Positions 49,497 through 60,358 are shown, numbered from the stretch's first letter. The stretch: 64,000 nt of DNA from Microbacterium sp. GCS4 (GCF_001262495.1 NZ_LGYE01000001.1:124001-188000), one strand, 5' to 3'. The notes: a model not told the origin generated them from the sequence alone. Made by a program: numbers and translations.

Positions 49497-51281
49497 TCAG
49501 GCTCCGAGCTGCGCCGCGAACTGCGCCGACTCGAGACGTGCCTTGACGGCGCCGAGGAAGCGGGCCGCGTCCGCACCGTCGATGATGCGGTGGTCGTACG
49601 AGAGCGCGAGGTACACGTACGAGCGGACCGCGATCGCGTCCGTGCCGCCGACCTTGACGAGACCGGGGCGCTTGACGACCGTTCCGGTGCCGAGGATCGC
49701 GGACTGCGGGAGGAAGACCACGGGGGTGTCGAACAGAGCGCCGCGCGAACCGGTGTTGGTCAGCGTGAACGTTCCGCCCGCGAGCTCATCCGGCTTCAGC
49801 TTGTTGTCGCGCGTGCGCGCGGCGAGGTCGGCGATCTCGTGGGCGATCTCGGCGATGTTCTTCGACGCCGCGTCGCGCAGGACCGGCGTGAGCAGCCCGC
49901 GCTCGGTGTCGACGGCGATCGAGAGGTTCTCGGTCGCCGGGTACACGATCTGGTCGCCGTCGACCGTGGAGTTCACGATCGGGAAGGCCTGGAGGGCCTC
50001 CGCAGCAGCCAGCGCGAAGAACGGGAGGAACGAGAGCTTGTCGCCCGTCTTCTCGAGGAACGAGCCCTTGACGCTGTCGCGGTACTCGGCCAGAGCCGTC
50101 ACGTCGACCTCGACCACCGTCGTGAGCTGCGCGGTCTGCTGCATCGACTCGACGGCACGCTGCGCGAGGACCTTGCGCAGGCGGGACATCGGCTGAGTCG
50201 TGCCACGGAGCGGGGAGACCTCGAGCGCCGGTGCAGCCGGGGCCGCAGCCGCGGCCGGAGCGGTCGCAGCGTTCTCCGCTGCCTTGAGCACGTCTTCCTT
50301 GCGGATGCGTCCGCCGACACCGGTACCCGTGACGGTCGCCAGGTCGACGCCCTGCTGCGAAGCGAGACGGCGGACGAGCGGCGTCACATACAGGTTGTCG
50401 TTCTCGGTCGGGAGCGACAGCTTCGGAGCAGCGGGTGCCGGAGCCGCGGCAGGTGCGGCGGGTGCCGGAGCGGCGGCCGGTGCTGCAGCGGCGGGAGCGG
50501 GAGCGGCCGGAGCGGCCGGTGCCGGAGCAGCCTCGGCAGCGGGAGCCGCGGCGGGTGCCGGAGCGGCTTCGGGAGCAGCAGAGGCTTCGGGCGCAGCAGC
50601 GGGTGCCGGAGCGGCTTCGGGAGCTGCTCCCGAGCCGACTCGGGCGAGCACGGCGCCGACAGCGACGGTCTCGTCCTCGGCCGCGACGATCTCCTGGAGA
50701 ACGCCGGCGACCGGCGAGGGGATCTCAGTGTCGACCTTGTCGGTCGAGATCTCGAGGAGCGCCTCATCGACCTCGACGGAGTCGCCGACCTGCTTCAGCC
50801 AGCGGGTCACCGTGCCCTCGGTCACGCTCTCGCCCAGCTCGGGGAGCACGATGTCCTTGGCGTCGCCGGACGGAGCGGCGGCGGGTGCGGACTCGGCGGG
50901 CGCCTCAGCCGCGGGCGCCGGAGCAGCCTCCGCAGCAGGTGCCTCCGCAGCGGGTGCCTCGGCCGCGGGCGCCGCTTCGGCGGGAGCAGCCTCGGCTGCC
51001 GGAGCGGCAGCCTCGGGAGCGTCGGCCGCGGGAGCGGCGCTGTTGCCGTCGCCGATGCGCGCGAGCAGCGCGCCGACCTCGACGGTCTCGTCCTCGGCGA
51101 CGAGGATCTCCTCGATCACACCGCTGACGGGGGAGGGGATCTCGGTGTCGACCTTGTCGGTCGAGATCTCGAGCAGGCCCTCATCCGCCTGCACGGTGTC
51201 TCCCACCTGCTTGAGCCAGCGGGTGACCGTACCCTCTGTGACGCTCTCACCGAGAGCGGGGAGGACCACGGATGTGCTCAT
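49497..51281 (-). CDS. sucB: Dihydrolipoamide acyltransferase (E2) of a 2-oxoacid dehydrogenase, SucB-type
   Basis: This 594-residue enzyme moves acyl groups from lipoyl-lysine to CoA. Two lipoyl domains (residues 1-80 and about 143-220) each carry [12 protein letters not shown] with the modified lysine. Long Ala/Pro/Glu-rich linkers separate them. An E3-binding peptide follows ([20 protein letters not shown]), then the catalytic domain ending [16 protein letters not shown] with the active-site His. GAAGGAG precedes the ATG. It is the last gene of pepA-lpdA-sucB. Confidence 0.93.
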   Translation of the reverse strand: MSTSVVLPALGESVTEGTVTRWLKQVGDTVQADEGLLEISTDKVDTEIPSPVSGVIEEILVAEDETVEVGALLARIGDGNSAAPAADAPEAAAPAAEAAPAEAAPAAEAPAAEAPAAEAAPAPAAEAPAESAPAAAPSGDAKDIVLPELGESVTEGTVTRWLKQVGDSVEVDEALLEISTDKVDTEIPSPVAGVLQEIVAAEDETVAVGAVLARVGSGAAPEAAPAPAAAPEASAAPEAAPAPAAAPAAEAAPAPAAPAAPAPAAAAPAAAPAPAAPAAAPAPAAPKLSLPTENDNLYVTPLVRRLASQQGVDLATVTGTGVGGRIRKEDVLKAAENAATAPAAAAAPAAPALEVSPLRGTTQPMSRLRKVLAQRAVESMQQTAQLTTVVEVDVTALAEYRDSVKGSFLEKTGDKLSFLPFFALAAAEALQAFPIVNSTVDGDQIVYPATENLSIAVDTERGLLTPVLRDAASKNIAEIAHEIADLAARTRDNKLKPDELAGGTFTLTNTGSRGALFDTPVVFLPQSAILGTGTVVKRPGLVKVGGTDAIAVRSYVYLALSYDHRIIDGADAARFLGAVKARLESAQFAAQLGA

Positions 51282-51378
51282 GACGGAGTCTCCTTCAGGA
51301 AGTTGTATGACGCTTGTCTAGCTTAGTGACCTGCGCGGCGGTTGGTGTTCCGCCCCGCTGGTCGGGGGTTTCGGGATG

Positions 51379-52752
51379 TCAGAGGGCGTGCAGCGGCTTG
51401 CCGGCGAGGGCGAGGAACGCCTCGCCGAGAGCCTCGCTCTGAGTGGGGTGAGCATGGATCAGCGGCGCGATGTCCTCTGGGTGGGCTTCCCACGCCACCG
51501 CGAGCTGTCCCTCGGTGATGAGCTCGCCCACGCGGTCTCCGAGAAGATGCACGCCGACGACCGGGCCGTCCTTGAGGCGCACCACCTTGACGAGGCCACC
51601 GGTGCCGATGATCTCGCTCTTGCCGTTGCCGGCGAGGTTGTACTCGTATGCGACCACGGCGTCCGCACCGTGCTCCGCGACCGCCGCTTCCTCGGTCACG
51701 CCCACCGATGCCACCTCGGGGCTCGAGTACGTGACCTTCGGGATCTGGGAGTCGGGGACGTTCGCCGGCGTGAGGCCGGCGATCCGCTCGGCCACCGCGA
51801 TGCCCTGCTGGAACCCTCGGTGCGCGAGCTGCAGGCCGGGGACGATATCGCCCACAGCCCAGACCCCCGGCACACCCGTGCGCAGATCCTGATCGACCGT
51901 GACGAAGCCGCGATCGAGCGTGACCCCCGCCTCCTCGAAGCCGAGGTCGGCCGTGACGGGTCCGCGTCCCACCGCGACGAGCAGGTAGTCCGCAGTGAAC
52001 TCCTTCCCGTCCTCGAGCGTGACCGTGACGGACGAGTCGTCCTGCGCGGCCGTCTGGAACCGCACACCGAGCGAGTACTGGATTCCGCGCCGACGGAACG
52101 CCCGCTCGAGCCCCTTGCTCAGGGCGATGTCCTCATTGGGCACCAGGTGCGGCAGAGCCTCGATGATCGTGACCTCGGCGCCGAACGAACGCCAGACGCT
52201 CGCGAACTCCACGCCGATGACGCCGCCGCCGAGGATGAGCACGCGCTCCGGGATCACGTCGAGCGAGAGGGCCTGCTCGCTCGTGAGGATGCGTCCTCCG
52301 ATCTCGAGTCCAGGCAGCGTGCGGCTGTACGACCCGGTGGCGAGCACGACGTCCGCACCGACGTAGACGTCGTCGCCGACGCTCACCGAACGGTCGGCGT
52401 TGAGCCGTCCGGCGCCGGAGACGGTCGTGATGCCGCGAGCCTTGACGAGTCCCTCGAGCCCCTTGAACTTCTTGGCGACGATTCCTTCGCGATACGCGCG
52501 GACACCGGCGGGGTCGATGTTCTCGAGCGTCGCGGTGATGCCGACGTGCGCCGCGTCGCGCACATGCTCGGCGACCTCGGCCGCGTGCAGCAGTGCCTTG
52601 GTGGGGATGCAGCCGCGATGCAGACACGTGCCGCCGACCTTGTCCTTCTCGATGAGGGCGACGCTCTTCCCGAGCTCGCTGGCCCGCAGCGCCGCGGCGT
52701 AGCCGCCGCTGCCTCCGCCCAGGACGACGATGTCGAAGGTGTGGGTTGTCAT
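51379..52752 (-). CDS. lpdA: Dihydrolipoyl dehydrogenase (E3)
   Basis: This 457-residue FAD enzyme reoxidises dihydrolipoamide for the E2 encoded downstream. The FAD motif is VVLGGGSGGYAAALRASELG; the redox cysteines C43 and C48 lie in GGTCLHRGCIPTK. The NAD motif is ILGGGVIGVEFASVWRSFGA, and the C-terminal HAHPTQSEALGEAFLALAGK carries the His-Glu-type dyad. It starts 4 bp after pepA, so it is cotranscribed with it. Confidence 0.96.
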   Translation of the reverse strand: MTTHTFDIVVLGGGSGGYAAALRASELGKSVALIEKDKVGGTCLHRGCIPTKALLHAAEVAEHVRDAAHVGITATLENIDPAGVRAYREGIVAKKFKGLEGLVKARGITTVSGAGRLNADRSVSVGDDVYVGADVVLATGSYSRTLPGLEIGGRILTSEQALSLDVIPERVLILGGGVIGVEFASVWRSFGAEVTIIEALPHLVPNEDIALSKGLERAFRRRGIQYSLGVRFQTAAQDDSSVTVTLEDGKEFTADYLLVAVGRGPVTADLGFEEAGVTLDRGFVTVDQDLRTGVPGVWAVGDIVPGLQLAHRGFQQGIAVAERIAGLTPANVPDSQIPKVTYSSPEVASVGVTEEAAVAEHGADAVVAYEYNLAGNGKSEIIGTGGLVKVVRLKDGPVVGVHLLGDRVGELITEGQLAVAWEAHPEDIAPLIHAHPTQSEALGEAFLALAGKPLHAL

Positions 52753-52756
52753 GTGG

Positions 52757-54229
52757 TCAAGCCTCCGTGTGGGATGCGTCGGCGAAGGCGATGATCGATC
52801 GGACCATCGCCCCCGTTGGACCCTTGTCCGTGAAGCCGTAGGGGGCTCCGTTGTGCTCGCCGGATCCGGCGATGTCGAGGTGCACCCAGGGGATGCGCGG
52901 CGCGTCGTCCTCGTCGGACACGCGGCCGATGAACCGGCGGAGGAAGAGACCCGCGTACGACGCGCCGCCCATGCGGTCGCCCATGTTCGCGTTCTGCATG
53001 TCCGCGATGGGCGAGTCGAGCGAATCCTCCATGTAATCGGGGAGCGGCATGTGCCAGGCGAGCTCGTCGGCGGAGTCCGCGGCCGCCAGCAGCTCGGCCA
53101 CCGTGTCGTCGTCGCCGAACACGCCGGTGTGGCGGTGCCCGAGGGCCATCACGATCGCGCCCGTGAGGGTCGCGACATCGATGATCACATCCGGGTGCTC
53201 GCGGCTCGCGGCGACGAGGCCGTCGGCCATCACGAGACGCCCTTCCGCATCCGTGTTCGGCACCTCGACGGTCGTGCCGTCCAGCATCCGCAGGACGTCG
53301 CCCGGGCGCAGTGCGCGGCCCGAGGGCATGTTGTCGGTGATGCACAGCCACGCCGTCACCCGCACCGGCAGGCCGAGTGTCGCGATCGCGCGCAGCGCGG
53401 CGAGGCTCGTGGCCGCGCCCGCCATGTCGAACTTCATGCCGACCATGGACGCGGCGGGCTTGAGCGACAGGCCTCCGGTGTCGAACGTGATGCCCTTGCC
53501 GACCAGAGCGATGTGACGCGTCGCATCGGCGGGCGCGTAGTCGAGGCGGACGAGGCGCGGGGGACGGTCGGAGCCCTGCGCGACGCCGAGGATGCCGCCG
53601 AAGCCCTGCTCGGCGAGAGCATCCTCGTCGAGGATCTCGACAGTCACGTCGAGGCCCTGGACGCTGTCGGCGGCACTCTGCGCGAGCTGTGCGGGGCTCT
53701 GCCATTCGGCGGGGGTGAACACGAGGTCCTTGACGAGCGCGACGGCGTCGCCGACCGCGGCCGCCTTCTCGACGGAGGCATCGTCGAGCGCCGCGTGCAG
53801 GATGACCGAGGTCGCGCGGGGCTTGCCCTTCTCGGTGCGGTAGCCGTCGAAGCGGTAGCCGCCGAGCACGGCGCCCTCGGCCGCGGCATCCGCGAACTCC
53901 TCGAGCCCGGGAGCCAGGGCGAGGGAGACGGTGTCGAAGCCGGTGAGGCTCCGAAGAGCGGTGCCGACCGCGGTGCGGACCGCGGCGGCATCCGGAGTGC
54001 GACCGACGCCGACGACCGCGAAGGGCAGCGTCGTCGTCTCGGGGGCGTGCACGCGGGTGAAGGCCGACGCGGATCCCGTGTACCCGACGCCCTGCAGCGA
54101 TTCCGCGAGTCCGGGGTAGCCGGACAGCGGTTCGACCGAGTCGCTGATCTCGGGGATGACGAGCACTGCGGCGTCTGCAGCGCTTCCGGGGAACTGATCG
54201 GTGGTGCGCGAGAGCGCGGGAAGCGTCAT
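52757..54229 (-). CDS. pepA: Leucyl aminopeptidase, M17
   Basis: This 490-residue two-metal aminopeptidase removes N-terminal residues from peptides. The metal/catalytic segments are LVGKGITFDTGGLSLKP (Lys and Asp) and the family signature NTDAEGRLVMADGL. Its ATG is six bases from a TAGGAT -10 (54241-54236), a predicted leaderless promoter for the pepA-lpdA-sucB operon. Confidence 0.95.
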   Translation of the reverse strand: MTLPALSRTTDQFPGSAADAAVLVIPEISDSVEPLSGYPGLAESLQGVGYTGSASAFTRVHAPETTTLPFAVVGVGRTPDAAAVRTAVGTALRSLTGFDTVSLALAPGLEEFADAAAEGAVLGGYRFDGYRTEKGKPRATSVILHAALDDASVEKAAAVGDAVALVKDLVFTPAEWQSPAQLAQSAADSVQGLDVTVEILDEDALAEQGFGGILGVAQGSDRPPRLVRLDYAPADATRHIALVGKGITFDTGGLSLKPAASMVGMKFDMAGAATSLAALRAIATLGLPVRVTAWLCITDNMPSGRALRPGDVLRMLDGTTVEVPNTDAEGRLVMADGLVAASREHPDVIIDVATLTGAIVMALGHRHTGVFGDDDTVAELLAAADSADELAWHMPLPDYMEDSLDSPIADMQNANMGDRMGGASYAGLFLRRFIGRVSDEDDAPRIPWVHLDIAGSGEHNGAPYGFTDKGPTGAMVRSIIAFADASHTEA

Positions 54230-54334
54230 GACTCCATCCTAGGGATCGTGCCGCCCGCGGTCGCCGTGCGGCGTGTTCGCTGTGAGCATGACGGTCGCCG
54301 CCCCCGCGTCGGCCGCGGCTCGTAGCATGGACTC

Positions 54335-55276
54335 ATGCCCTTCTCCGGAGACATCCACGAACGTGTCGCGAACGCGCCGGCGGTGCCGCGCGGGCTGCCC
54401 CTGGTCCTGCTGCTGACGGGCTTCACCGACGCGGGCAACGCGGTCTCCGGGCTCATCGAGCACCTCCGGGAGACCACCTCGCCGCAGCCCATCGCGGTCT
54501 TCGACAACGACGTGCTGCTCGACTACCGGGCCCGTCGTCCGGTGATCGCATTCGATCAGGATCACCTGACCGAGTTCCGCCCGGCCCGCCTCGAGCTCTC
54601 GCTCGCCACCGACGCGCTGGGTCAGCAGTTCCTGCTCCTCGCCGGATACGAACCGGACTTCGTCTGGAACGAGTTCGCCCGCACCGTGCTCGACCTCGCG
54701 TCCGAGTTCGAGGTGTCGGGCCTCAGCTGGGTGCACTCGATCGCGATGCCTGTGCCTCACACGCGGCCGATCGGCACGACGGTGAGCGGCAACCGCCGCG
54801 AGCTCACGGTCGCGCACTCGGTGTGGCGTCCGCGGACCCAGGTCCCGGCGACGGCCGGACACCTCCTGGAGTTCCGCTTCGCGGAGCGCGGCGACCGCGT
54901 CGTCGGGTTCGTCCTGCTCGTGCCGCACTACCTCGCCGAGACCGAGAACCCGGATGCCGTCATCGCGGCCGCCGAGCGGCTCATGGCGGCGACCGGGCTG
55001 GTGCTCATGCTCGACGAGGTGCAGGAGCGCCGAGAGGACTACCTGTCACGTGTCGACGAGCAGGTGCTCGGCAACGACGAGCTGCAGCAGATGGTGCACG
55101 GCCTCGAGCGGCGCTACGACGCCTACATGGCCGGCCGCGATCCCGAGGACGCCTCCTACGACGAGGGCGGATTCAACGAGCGCGATCTCCCGTCCGCCGA
55201 TGAACTCGCGGCGGAGCTGGAGCGCTATCTGGCCTCGCGGCGCACCGGTGACGAGGACAAGCCGGGCCGGGGCTGA
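54335..55276 (+). CDS. PAC2-family protein
   Basis: This 313-residue protein has the PAC2 fold marks [60 protein letters not shown] and [23 protein letters not shown]2 proteins resemble proteasome-assembly chaperones; in actinobacteria without a proteasome their role is unclear. The start is leaderless (TAGCAT, six bases, ATG 54335). It ends 54 bp before the sigA promoter. Confidence 0.88.
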   Translation: MPFSGDIHERVANAPAVPRGLPLVLLLTGFTDAGNAVSGLIEHLRETTSPQPIAVFDNDVLLDYRARRPVIAFDQDHLTEFRPARLELSLATDALGQQFLLLAGYEPDFVWNEFARTVLDLASEFEVSGLSWVHSIAMPVPHTRPIGTTVSGNRRELTVAHSVWRPRTQVPATAGHLLEFRFAERGDRVVGFVLLVPHYLAETENPDAVIAAAERLMAATGLVLMLDEVQERREDYLSRVDEQVLGNDELQQMVHGLERRYDAYMAGRDPEDASYDEGGFNERDLPSADELAAELERYLASRRTGDEDKPGRG

Positions 55277-55330
55277 GCCTGCGCGGGCGGCAAGTTCGTC
55301 CGAGTGGACCTTCGCACTCGCACGTGTGGG

Positions 55331-55386
55331 TATACTAGGAGTCCGACCCGTTGTCAATCGATCTCCCCGGAGATCGGGCTTGACAA
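55331..55386 (+). promoter_or_regulatory. Promoter and nested hairpin leader of the primary sigma factor gene
   Basis: A -10 TATACT is at 55331-55336, with TGGACC/GACCTT at 55305-55312 as a possible -35. Downstream, inside the leader, TTGTCAA (55351-55357) pairs with TTGACAA (55380-55386) and, nested within it, GATCTCC (55360-55366) pairs with GGAGATC (55369-55375). The fold ends 59 nt before the GTG. Confidence 0.55.
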
Positions 55387-55445
55387 GGGTCTTACTAGTG
55401 TCCGAAATGTCCCGAGGCCGCCCGCGGCCCCGTGAAAGGCGAAAC

Positions 55446-56680
<1,235 letters not shown>

Positions 56681-56684
<4 letters not shown>

Positions 56685-57376
56685 GTGCCGCGAACGAGGG
56701 CAAGGCGCTCGAGGCGAACGTCGACGGGGCGAGCTATGCGCGGATCCCGATCAAGACCCGCGTGGTCATGCCCAAGGACGACCTGGACTCCGTCATCACG
56801 GAGTACGCGAAGGACGCCGTGCAGCCGGGCGACCTGCTGTTCGTGACCGAGAAGATCGTCGCGATCACGCAGGGACGCTCGTATCGTCTCGACGAGATCA
56901 CGCCGCGTCCGCTCGCGCGCTTCCTCTCCCGCTACGTCGTGCGCACGTCGTACGGCATCGGCCTCGGCATGCCCGAGACCATGGAGATGGCGCTGCGCGA
57001 ATGCGGGACGCTGCGGATCCTGTTCGCCGCCGGTGTCTCGGTCATCACGAAGGCGTTCGGCCGACGCGGTGACTTCTACCGCATCGCGGGAGACAAGGCC
57101 CGGGCGATCGACGGACCCACCAAGAACACGATCCCTCCGTACAACGAGGCCGTCGTGCTGGGGCCGAAGAACCCGCGGGAGGTCGCACACCGCGTACAGA
57201 GGATCGTCGGTGCAGACGTTGACGTCGCCGTGGTCGACATCAACGACATCGGCGGCAACATCCTCGGCTCGACGCTCGACAAGGCGGGCGAGCGGCGTCT
57301 CGTGCAGATCCTCAGCGACAACCCGCTTGGTCAGGGCGGACAGTCCACGCCGATGGGCATCGTCCGCGCCGTCTGA
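56681..57376 (+). CDS. CofE-like coenzyme F420:glutamate ligase-family protein
   Basis: This 231-residue protein starts at GTG 56681, inside the sigA stop. [39 protein letters not shown] and [20 protein letters not shown] match the F420-0:gamma-glutamyl ligase family (CofE/FbiB N-terminal type). Several actinobacteria carry such stand-alone members without the rest of the F420 pathway, and no other F420 gene is here, so the true substrate is open. A strong terminator follows. Confidence 0.78.
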
Positions 57377-57381
57377 CTCCG

Positions 57382-57423
57382 AAGACCCTCTGTTTCTGCC
57401 GAACGGCAGAAACAGAGGGTCTT
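57382..57423 (+). terminator. Intrinsic terminator after the sigA operon
   Basis: A perfect 19-bp stem (left 57382-57400, beginning AAGACCCTCTG; loop GAAC; right 57405-57423) ending in CTTTT. A second small hairpin, CTGCCG-TT-CGGCAG (57427-57440), repeats part of the stem (CGGCAGAAA) and may terminate the convergent gene. Confidence 0.93.
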
Positions 57424-57461
57424 TTGCTGCCGTTCGGCAGAAATAGACGGGCGGGGGACGG

Positions 57462-58478
57462 TCAGAAGCCGATCGCGGCCTGATAGCGCGGCTTGTGCCC
57501 GGTGCGGATGCCGGTGACGCTGGGCTTGTTCTCGTACACGCCGGCGCCCCAGTTGCCCTCGACGAGCACGGGGCCATCGGGGGTGACGACGACGTCCCAG
57601 CCCACGTACTGGACCTGCGGGACGACGCGCGCCGCCTGATCGACGAACTCGCGGACCTGATCCATCAGCGGCAGCTGGAAGTCGGCGATCGTGAAGCCGG
57701 AGTCCGGGTGCGTGACGTGCACGTGCCCATGCGAGTCGTAGCCGGGACCGACCGCGTGACCGTCGTCGTCGAGCATCGTGTAGAAGCCGCCGAAGCTCAT
57801 CTGGTCGCTCACCGCTCCACGCCCGAACTTCTGGGCGATCGCGAGGATGTGCGTCTTCTCACCGTCGAAGAACGCGGTGACGCGCGTCGTGTTGACGGTG
57901 CCGGGGCAGACGGCGGCGAGGTCGGCATGCTGGCGGATGACCTCCTCGACGAGGACCTGCTTCTTGGAGAGCAGCTCGGCGTGGAAGGCATCCCAGTCGG
58001 TGACGTCCTTCGCGTGGTACCGGTGCACGCCGGTGCCGGCCTGGCCGTGCGTCTCCTTGACGACGATCGTGCCCTGACGCTCGGTGAAGGCACGCAGCTC
58101 TTCGGCGTTGTCGGCCGTGATCAGCATCCACTCGCGCTTCAGCAGCGCATCGAACTTCACGTTGAACTCGGCCTTGTCGTGGAAGAGGTGCCGGTAGTCC
58201 GGGTGGTCGTACTGCTGCGAGATCTGGTTCGACACCGGGTGGGTCATGTACGTGTCGCGCTCGGCCTTCGAGAGGATCGCGAAGTCGTAGTCGATGTAGT
58301 CCTGGAAGCCGACGTTGTGCCGACCGGCCGACCACAGCATGTCGATCACGACGAGCGGCACGGCCTTGCCGTGCTGCGCGGAGGCTTCTTTCGCGCGCTC
58401 GATCACGGAGCCGACGTCGATGCGCCGGGCGCGGTCCATCAGGTAGCGGACGCGGGGCGCGAGGGAAAAGCGTGACAT
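57462..58478 (-). CDS. ATP-grasp ligase, sugar-transfer-associated type
   Basis: This 338-residue protein reads from an ATG behind TTGGAGATCC. Features: HDKAEFNVKFDALLKREWML, IVVKETHGQAGTGVHRYHAK (ATP-binding lysine and glycine loop), LVEEVIRQHADLAAVCPGTV, NTTRVTAFFDG, and the C-terminal YVGWDVVVTPDGPVLVEGNW with the metal-binding Glu/Asn. These match the ATP-grasp family found beside polysaccharide genes (PF14397). It is divergent from the racemase-like pair across 80 bp; a role in joining an amino acid to an envelope sugar is inference. Confidence 0.85.
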   Translation of the reverse strand: MSRFSLAPRVRYLMDRARRIDVGSVIERAKEASAQHGKAVPLVVIDMLWSAGRHNVGFQDYIDYDFAILSKAERDTYMTHPVSNQISQQYDHPDYRHLFHDKAEFNVKFDALLKREWMLITADNAEELRAFTERQGTIVVKETHGQAGTGVHRYHAKDVTDWDAFHAELLSKKQVLVEEVIRQHADLAAVCPGTVNTTRVTAFFDGEKTHILAIAQKFGRGAVSDQMSFGGFYTMLDDDGHAVGPGYDSHGHVHVTHPDSGFTIADFQLPLMDQVREFVDQAARVVPQVQYVGWDVVVTPDGPVLVEGNWGAGVYENKPSVTGIRTGHKPRYQAAIGF

Positions 58479-58558
58479 GGATCTCCAAGTTCGGGGGTCG
58501 AGACCAGTCTACGGTGGGGTCGCCGGGCATCCTGGGAGGGCGGAGTTAGGCTGGTCGG

Positions 58559-59257
58559 GTGTGTGAGACGTCTTCCAGTTCCCGCCCGCGCGCGTTGATC
58601 TCGCGATCCGCGCTCGCGACCGCCGCAGCCGCCGCGGTCGCCGCCGGAGGCACTGTGGCCGACCTGCGACGCGACGCCTGGGGGCACGGGATCGGGGCCG
58701 TGGCGCGGGCAGCGACGGTCGCCGGTGCCGGTGCGGTGCGCGTGGACTCGGCGGAGCAGGTCGAGGCGCTCGCGCAGGACGGGATCGTCGCGGTGACGAC
58801 GGGCGAACCGGACATCGATCCGCGCCTGCTCTACGGACTCGCGGGTTCGTCGAACACAGCCCCCGTGCTGCGCCTGGCGGGCCGGGTGCTGTCCACCAAG
58901 CCGCTCAAGACCGGCGACGCCGTGTCGTACGGCTACACGTTCCGCGCTGAGGCTCCGACGACGGTCGCGCTGGTGACGGGCGGTTACGCGCAGGGGATCA
59001 TGCGTGCTCTCGGCAATCGTGCGGAGGTCGAGATCGACGGACGGCTGCGGCCGATCGTCGGCCGCGTCGCGATGGACGTGTGCGTCGTCGATCTTCAGGA
59101 TGCCGCGATCACCGCTGCGGGCACAGAGGCGACCTACTTCGGCGGCTCGGGTCCTGCGGCGCGGGCGCTGACCCGCTGGAGCGAGATCACGGGCCTCGGC
59201 GACGCCGAGCTCCTGGCGGTCACCGCCGCGCACGCGGACCGGGGGTGGGAGGCATGA
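58559..59257 (+). CDS. Alanine-racemase-like protein: truncated barrel without the PLP lysine, intact C-terminal domain
   Basis: This 232-residue protein has a leaderless start (TAGGCT, six bases, GTG 58559). The family motif V-K-A-D-A-Y-G-H-G appears as DLRRDAWGHG (35-44), so the PLP lysine is replaced by Arg37. About 130 residues of the usual barrel are absent. The C-terminal domain is well kept: GDAVSYGYTF with Tyr124 at the place of the catalytic tyrosine, TVALVTGGYAQGIMRALGNR, and PIVGRVAMDVCVVDL. The next gene overlaps by four bases and has the opposite set of losses. Alone this protein cannot be a standard racemase. Confidence 0.8.
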   Translation: MCETSSSSRPRALISRSALATAAAAAVAAGGTVADLRRDAWGHGIGAVARAATVAGAGAVRVDSAEQVEALAQDGIVAVTTGEPDIDPRLLYGLAGSSNTAPVLRLAGRVLSTKPLKTGDAVSYGYTFRAEAPTTVALVTGGYAQGIMRALGNRAEVEIDGRLRPIVGRVAMDVCVVDLQDAAITAAGTEATYFGGSGPAARALTRWSEITGLGDAELLAVTAAHADRGWEA

Positions 59258-60306
59258 GCCGTCCCGAGCTGCGCATCCGCACCGACCGCTTCCTCGCGAA
59301 CATCGCCGCCGTGCGCGAGCGCATCGCGCCCTCCGACCTCATGATCGTCGTGAAGGATCAGGCCTACGGGCACGGGCTCGCCTGGGCCGTCGACACTGCT
59401 GTCCAAGCGGGCGTGCGTCGGTTCGGCTCGTACGACATCCGCAGCGGCATCGATATCCGACGCCGACTCGGACAGGCGGAGCACACGGATGTGCAGATCT
59501 TCGCCTGGGCGACGTCGACCGACGAGGAGATCGACGAGGCCCTCGACCATCGGATCGATCTGGGCGTCGGCACGGCGGAGTACCTCGACCGGGTTCTCGC
59601 CCGCGCGGAGGCACGCGGCATCGCTGCGCGCATCCACCTCAAGATCGACACAGGTCTGCACCGCAACGGGCTCCTCCCCGAGGAGTGGCCCGACACGATC
59701 GTGCGGGTGCGGGCAGCGGAGGCCGCCGGACACGCGTCCCTCGTCGGCATCTGGAGCCACCTGGCCGAGGCGAGCGACGCGGAGGACGACGAGGCGCGGG
59801 AGGTCTTCCTCACCGCCATCCGCACGGCGGAGCAGGCGGGTCCGACCCCGGAGGCGCTGCATCTCACCGCGTCCGCGGCATCGTGGTGGCGTCCGGAGCT
59901 GCGGGGCACCGTGTCTCGCATCGGAGCCTTCTGTTACGGCATCCGCTCGGCTGACGGACCCGATCTGGAGGGCATCCTGCCCGTGGCTGAGCTCCGCGCG
60001 ACCGTGGTGGACGTCCGCGGCGGAGACGCGTTGATCGGCGTCGGCTCGTTCGACGGGCTGCCGTCCGCGCTGGCGGGCGCATTCGTCGGCACACCGGCGG
60101 GTCCGCGGGAGCTGCGGCTCGTGGGCGAGACGTCCGCGACGATCGCCGGATGGTCCGGGATGGCGGTCGGCGACGAGGTTCACCTGTTCGGCGCGGGGGA
60201 GCACGGCGAGAGCAGCGCGACCACCCTGGCCGAACGGATCGACACCGTCGGCGAGGAGATCCTCACGAGGCTGACGCCGTTCGTGCACCGCGTGATCGTC
60301 GACTGA
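59254..60306 (+). CDS. alr: Alanine racemase-family protein: intact PLP barrel, C-terminal domain lacking the catalytic tyrosine segment
   Basis: ATG 59254 overlaps the upstream stop; 350 residues. The PLP barrel is complete: LMIVVKDQAYGHG with Lys34, HLKIDTGLHRNGLLPEEWP, GIWSHLAEASD, LHLTASAASWW, VSRIGAFCYGI. The C-terminal domain keeps its ends (ELRATVVDVRGG; VGDEVHLFGAGEHGESSATT to LTPFVHRVIVD). However, the segment with VSYGxTY and GRVCMDQ is replaced by VGSFDGLPSALAGAFVGTPA, without the tyrosine. Alanine racemase uses Lys from one subunit and Tyr from the other, so this protein and its partner could form one composite site. Confidence 0.85.
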   Translation: MSRPELRIRTDRFLANIAAVRERIAPSDLMIVVKDQAYGHGLAWAVDTAVQAGVRRFGSYDIRSGIDIRRRLGQAEHTDVQIFAWATSTDEEIDEALDHRIDLGVGTAEYLDRVLARAEARGIAARIHLKIDTGLHRNGLLPEEWPDTIVRVRAAEAAGHASLVGIWSHLAEASDAEDDEAREVFLTAIRTAEQAGPTPEALHLTASAASWWRPELRGTVSRIGAFCYGIRSADGPDLEGILPVAELRATVVDVRGGDALIGVGSFDGLPSALAGAFVGTPAGPRELRLVGETSATIAGWSGMAVGDEVHLFGAGEHGESSATTLAERIDTVGEEILTRLTPFVHRVIVD

Positions 60307-60327
60307 CAGTCGGGAGTGGATGCAGAA

Positions 60328-60351
60328 GGAGCCCGTCAGGTGACGGGCTCC
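60328..60351. terminator. Terminator between the racemase pair and the DUF7455 gene
   Basis: GGAGCCCGTCA (60328-60338), GG, TGACGGGCTCC (60341-60351): an 11-bp stem between convergent genes. Confidence 0.8.
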
Positions 60352-60358
60352 GGGACGA

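Noticed and set aside
50420..51040. GCC/GGC-rich tandem patterns in sucB
   Set aside because: They code for the Ala/Pro/Glu linkers between lipoyl domains, normal for E2 proteins.
55379..55400. TTGACA ... TACTAG as a sigA promoter
   Set aside because: Only 7 nt separate the two boxes; TTGACAA is better explained as the right arm of the leader hairpin.
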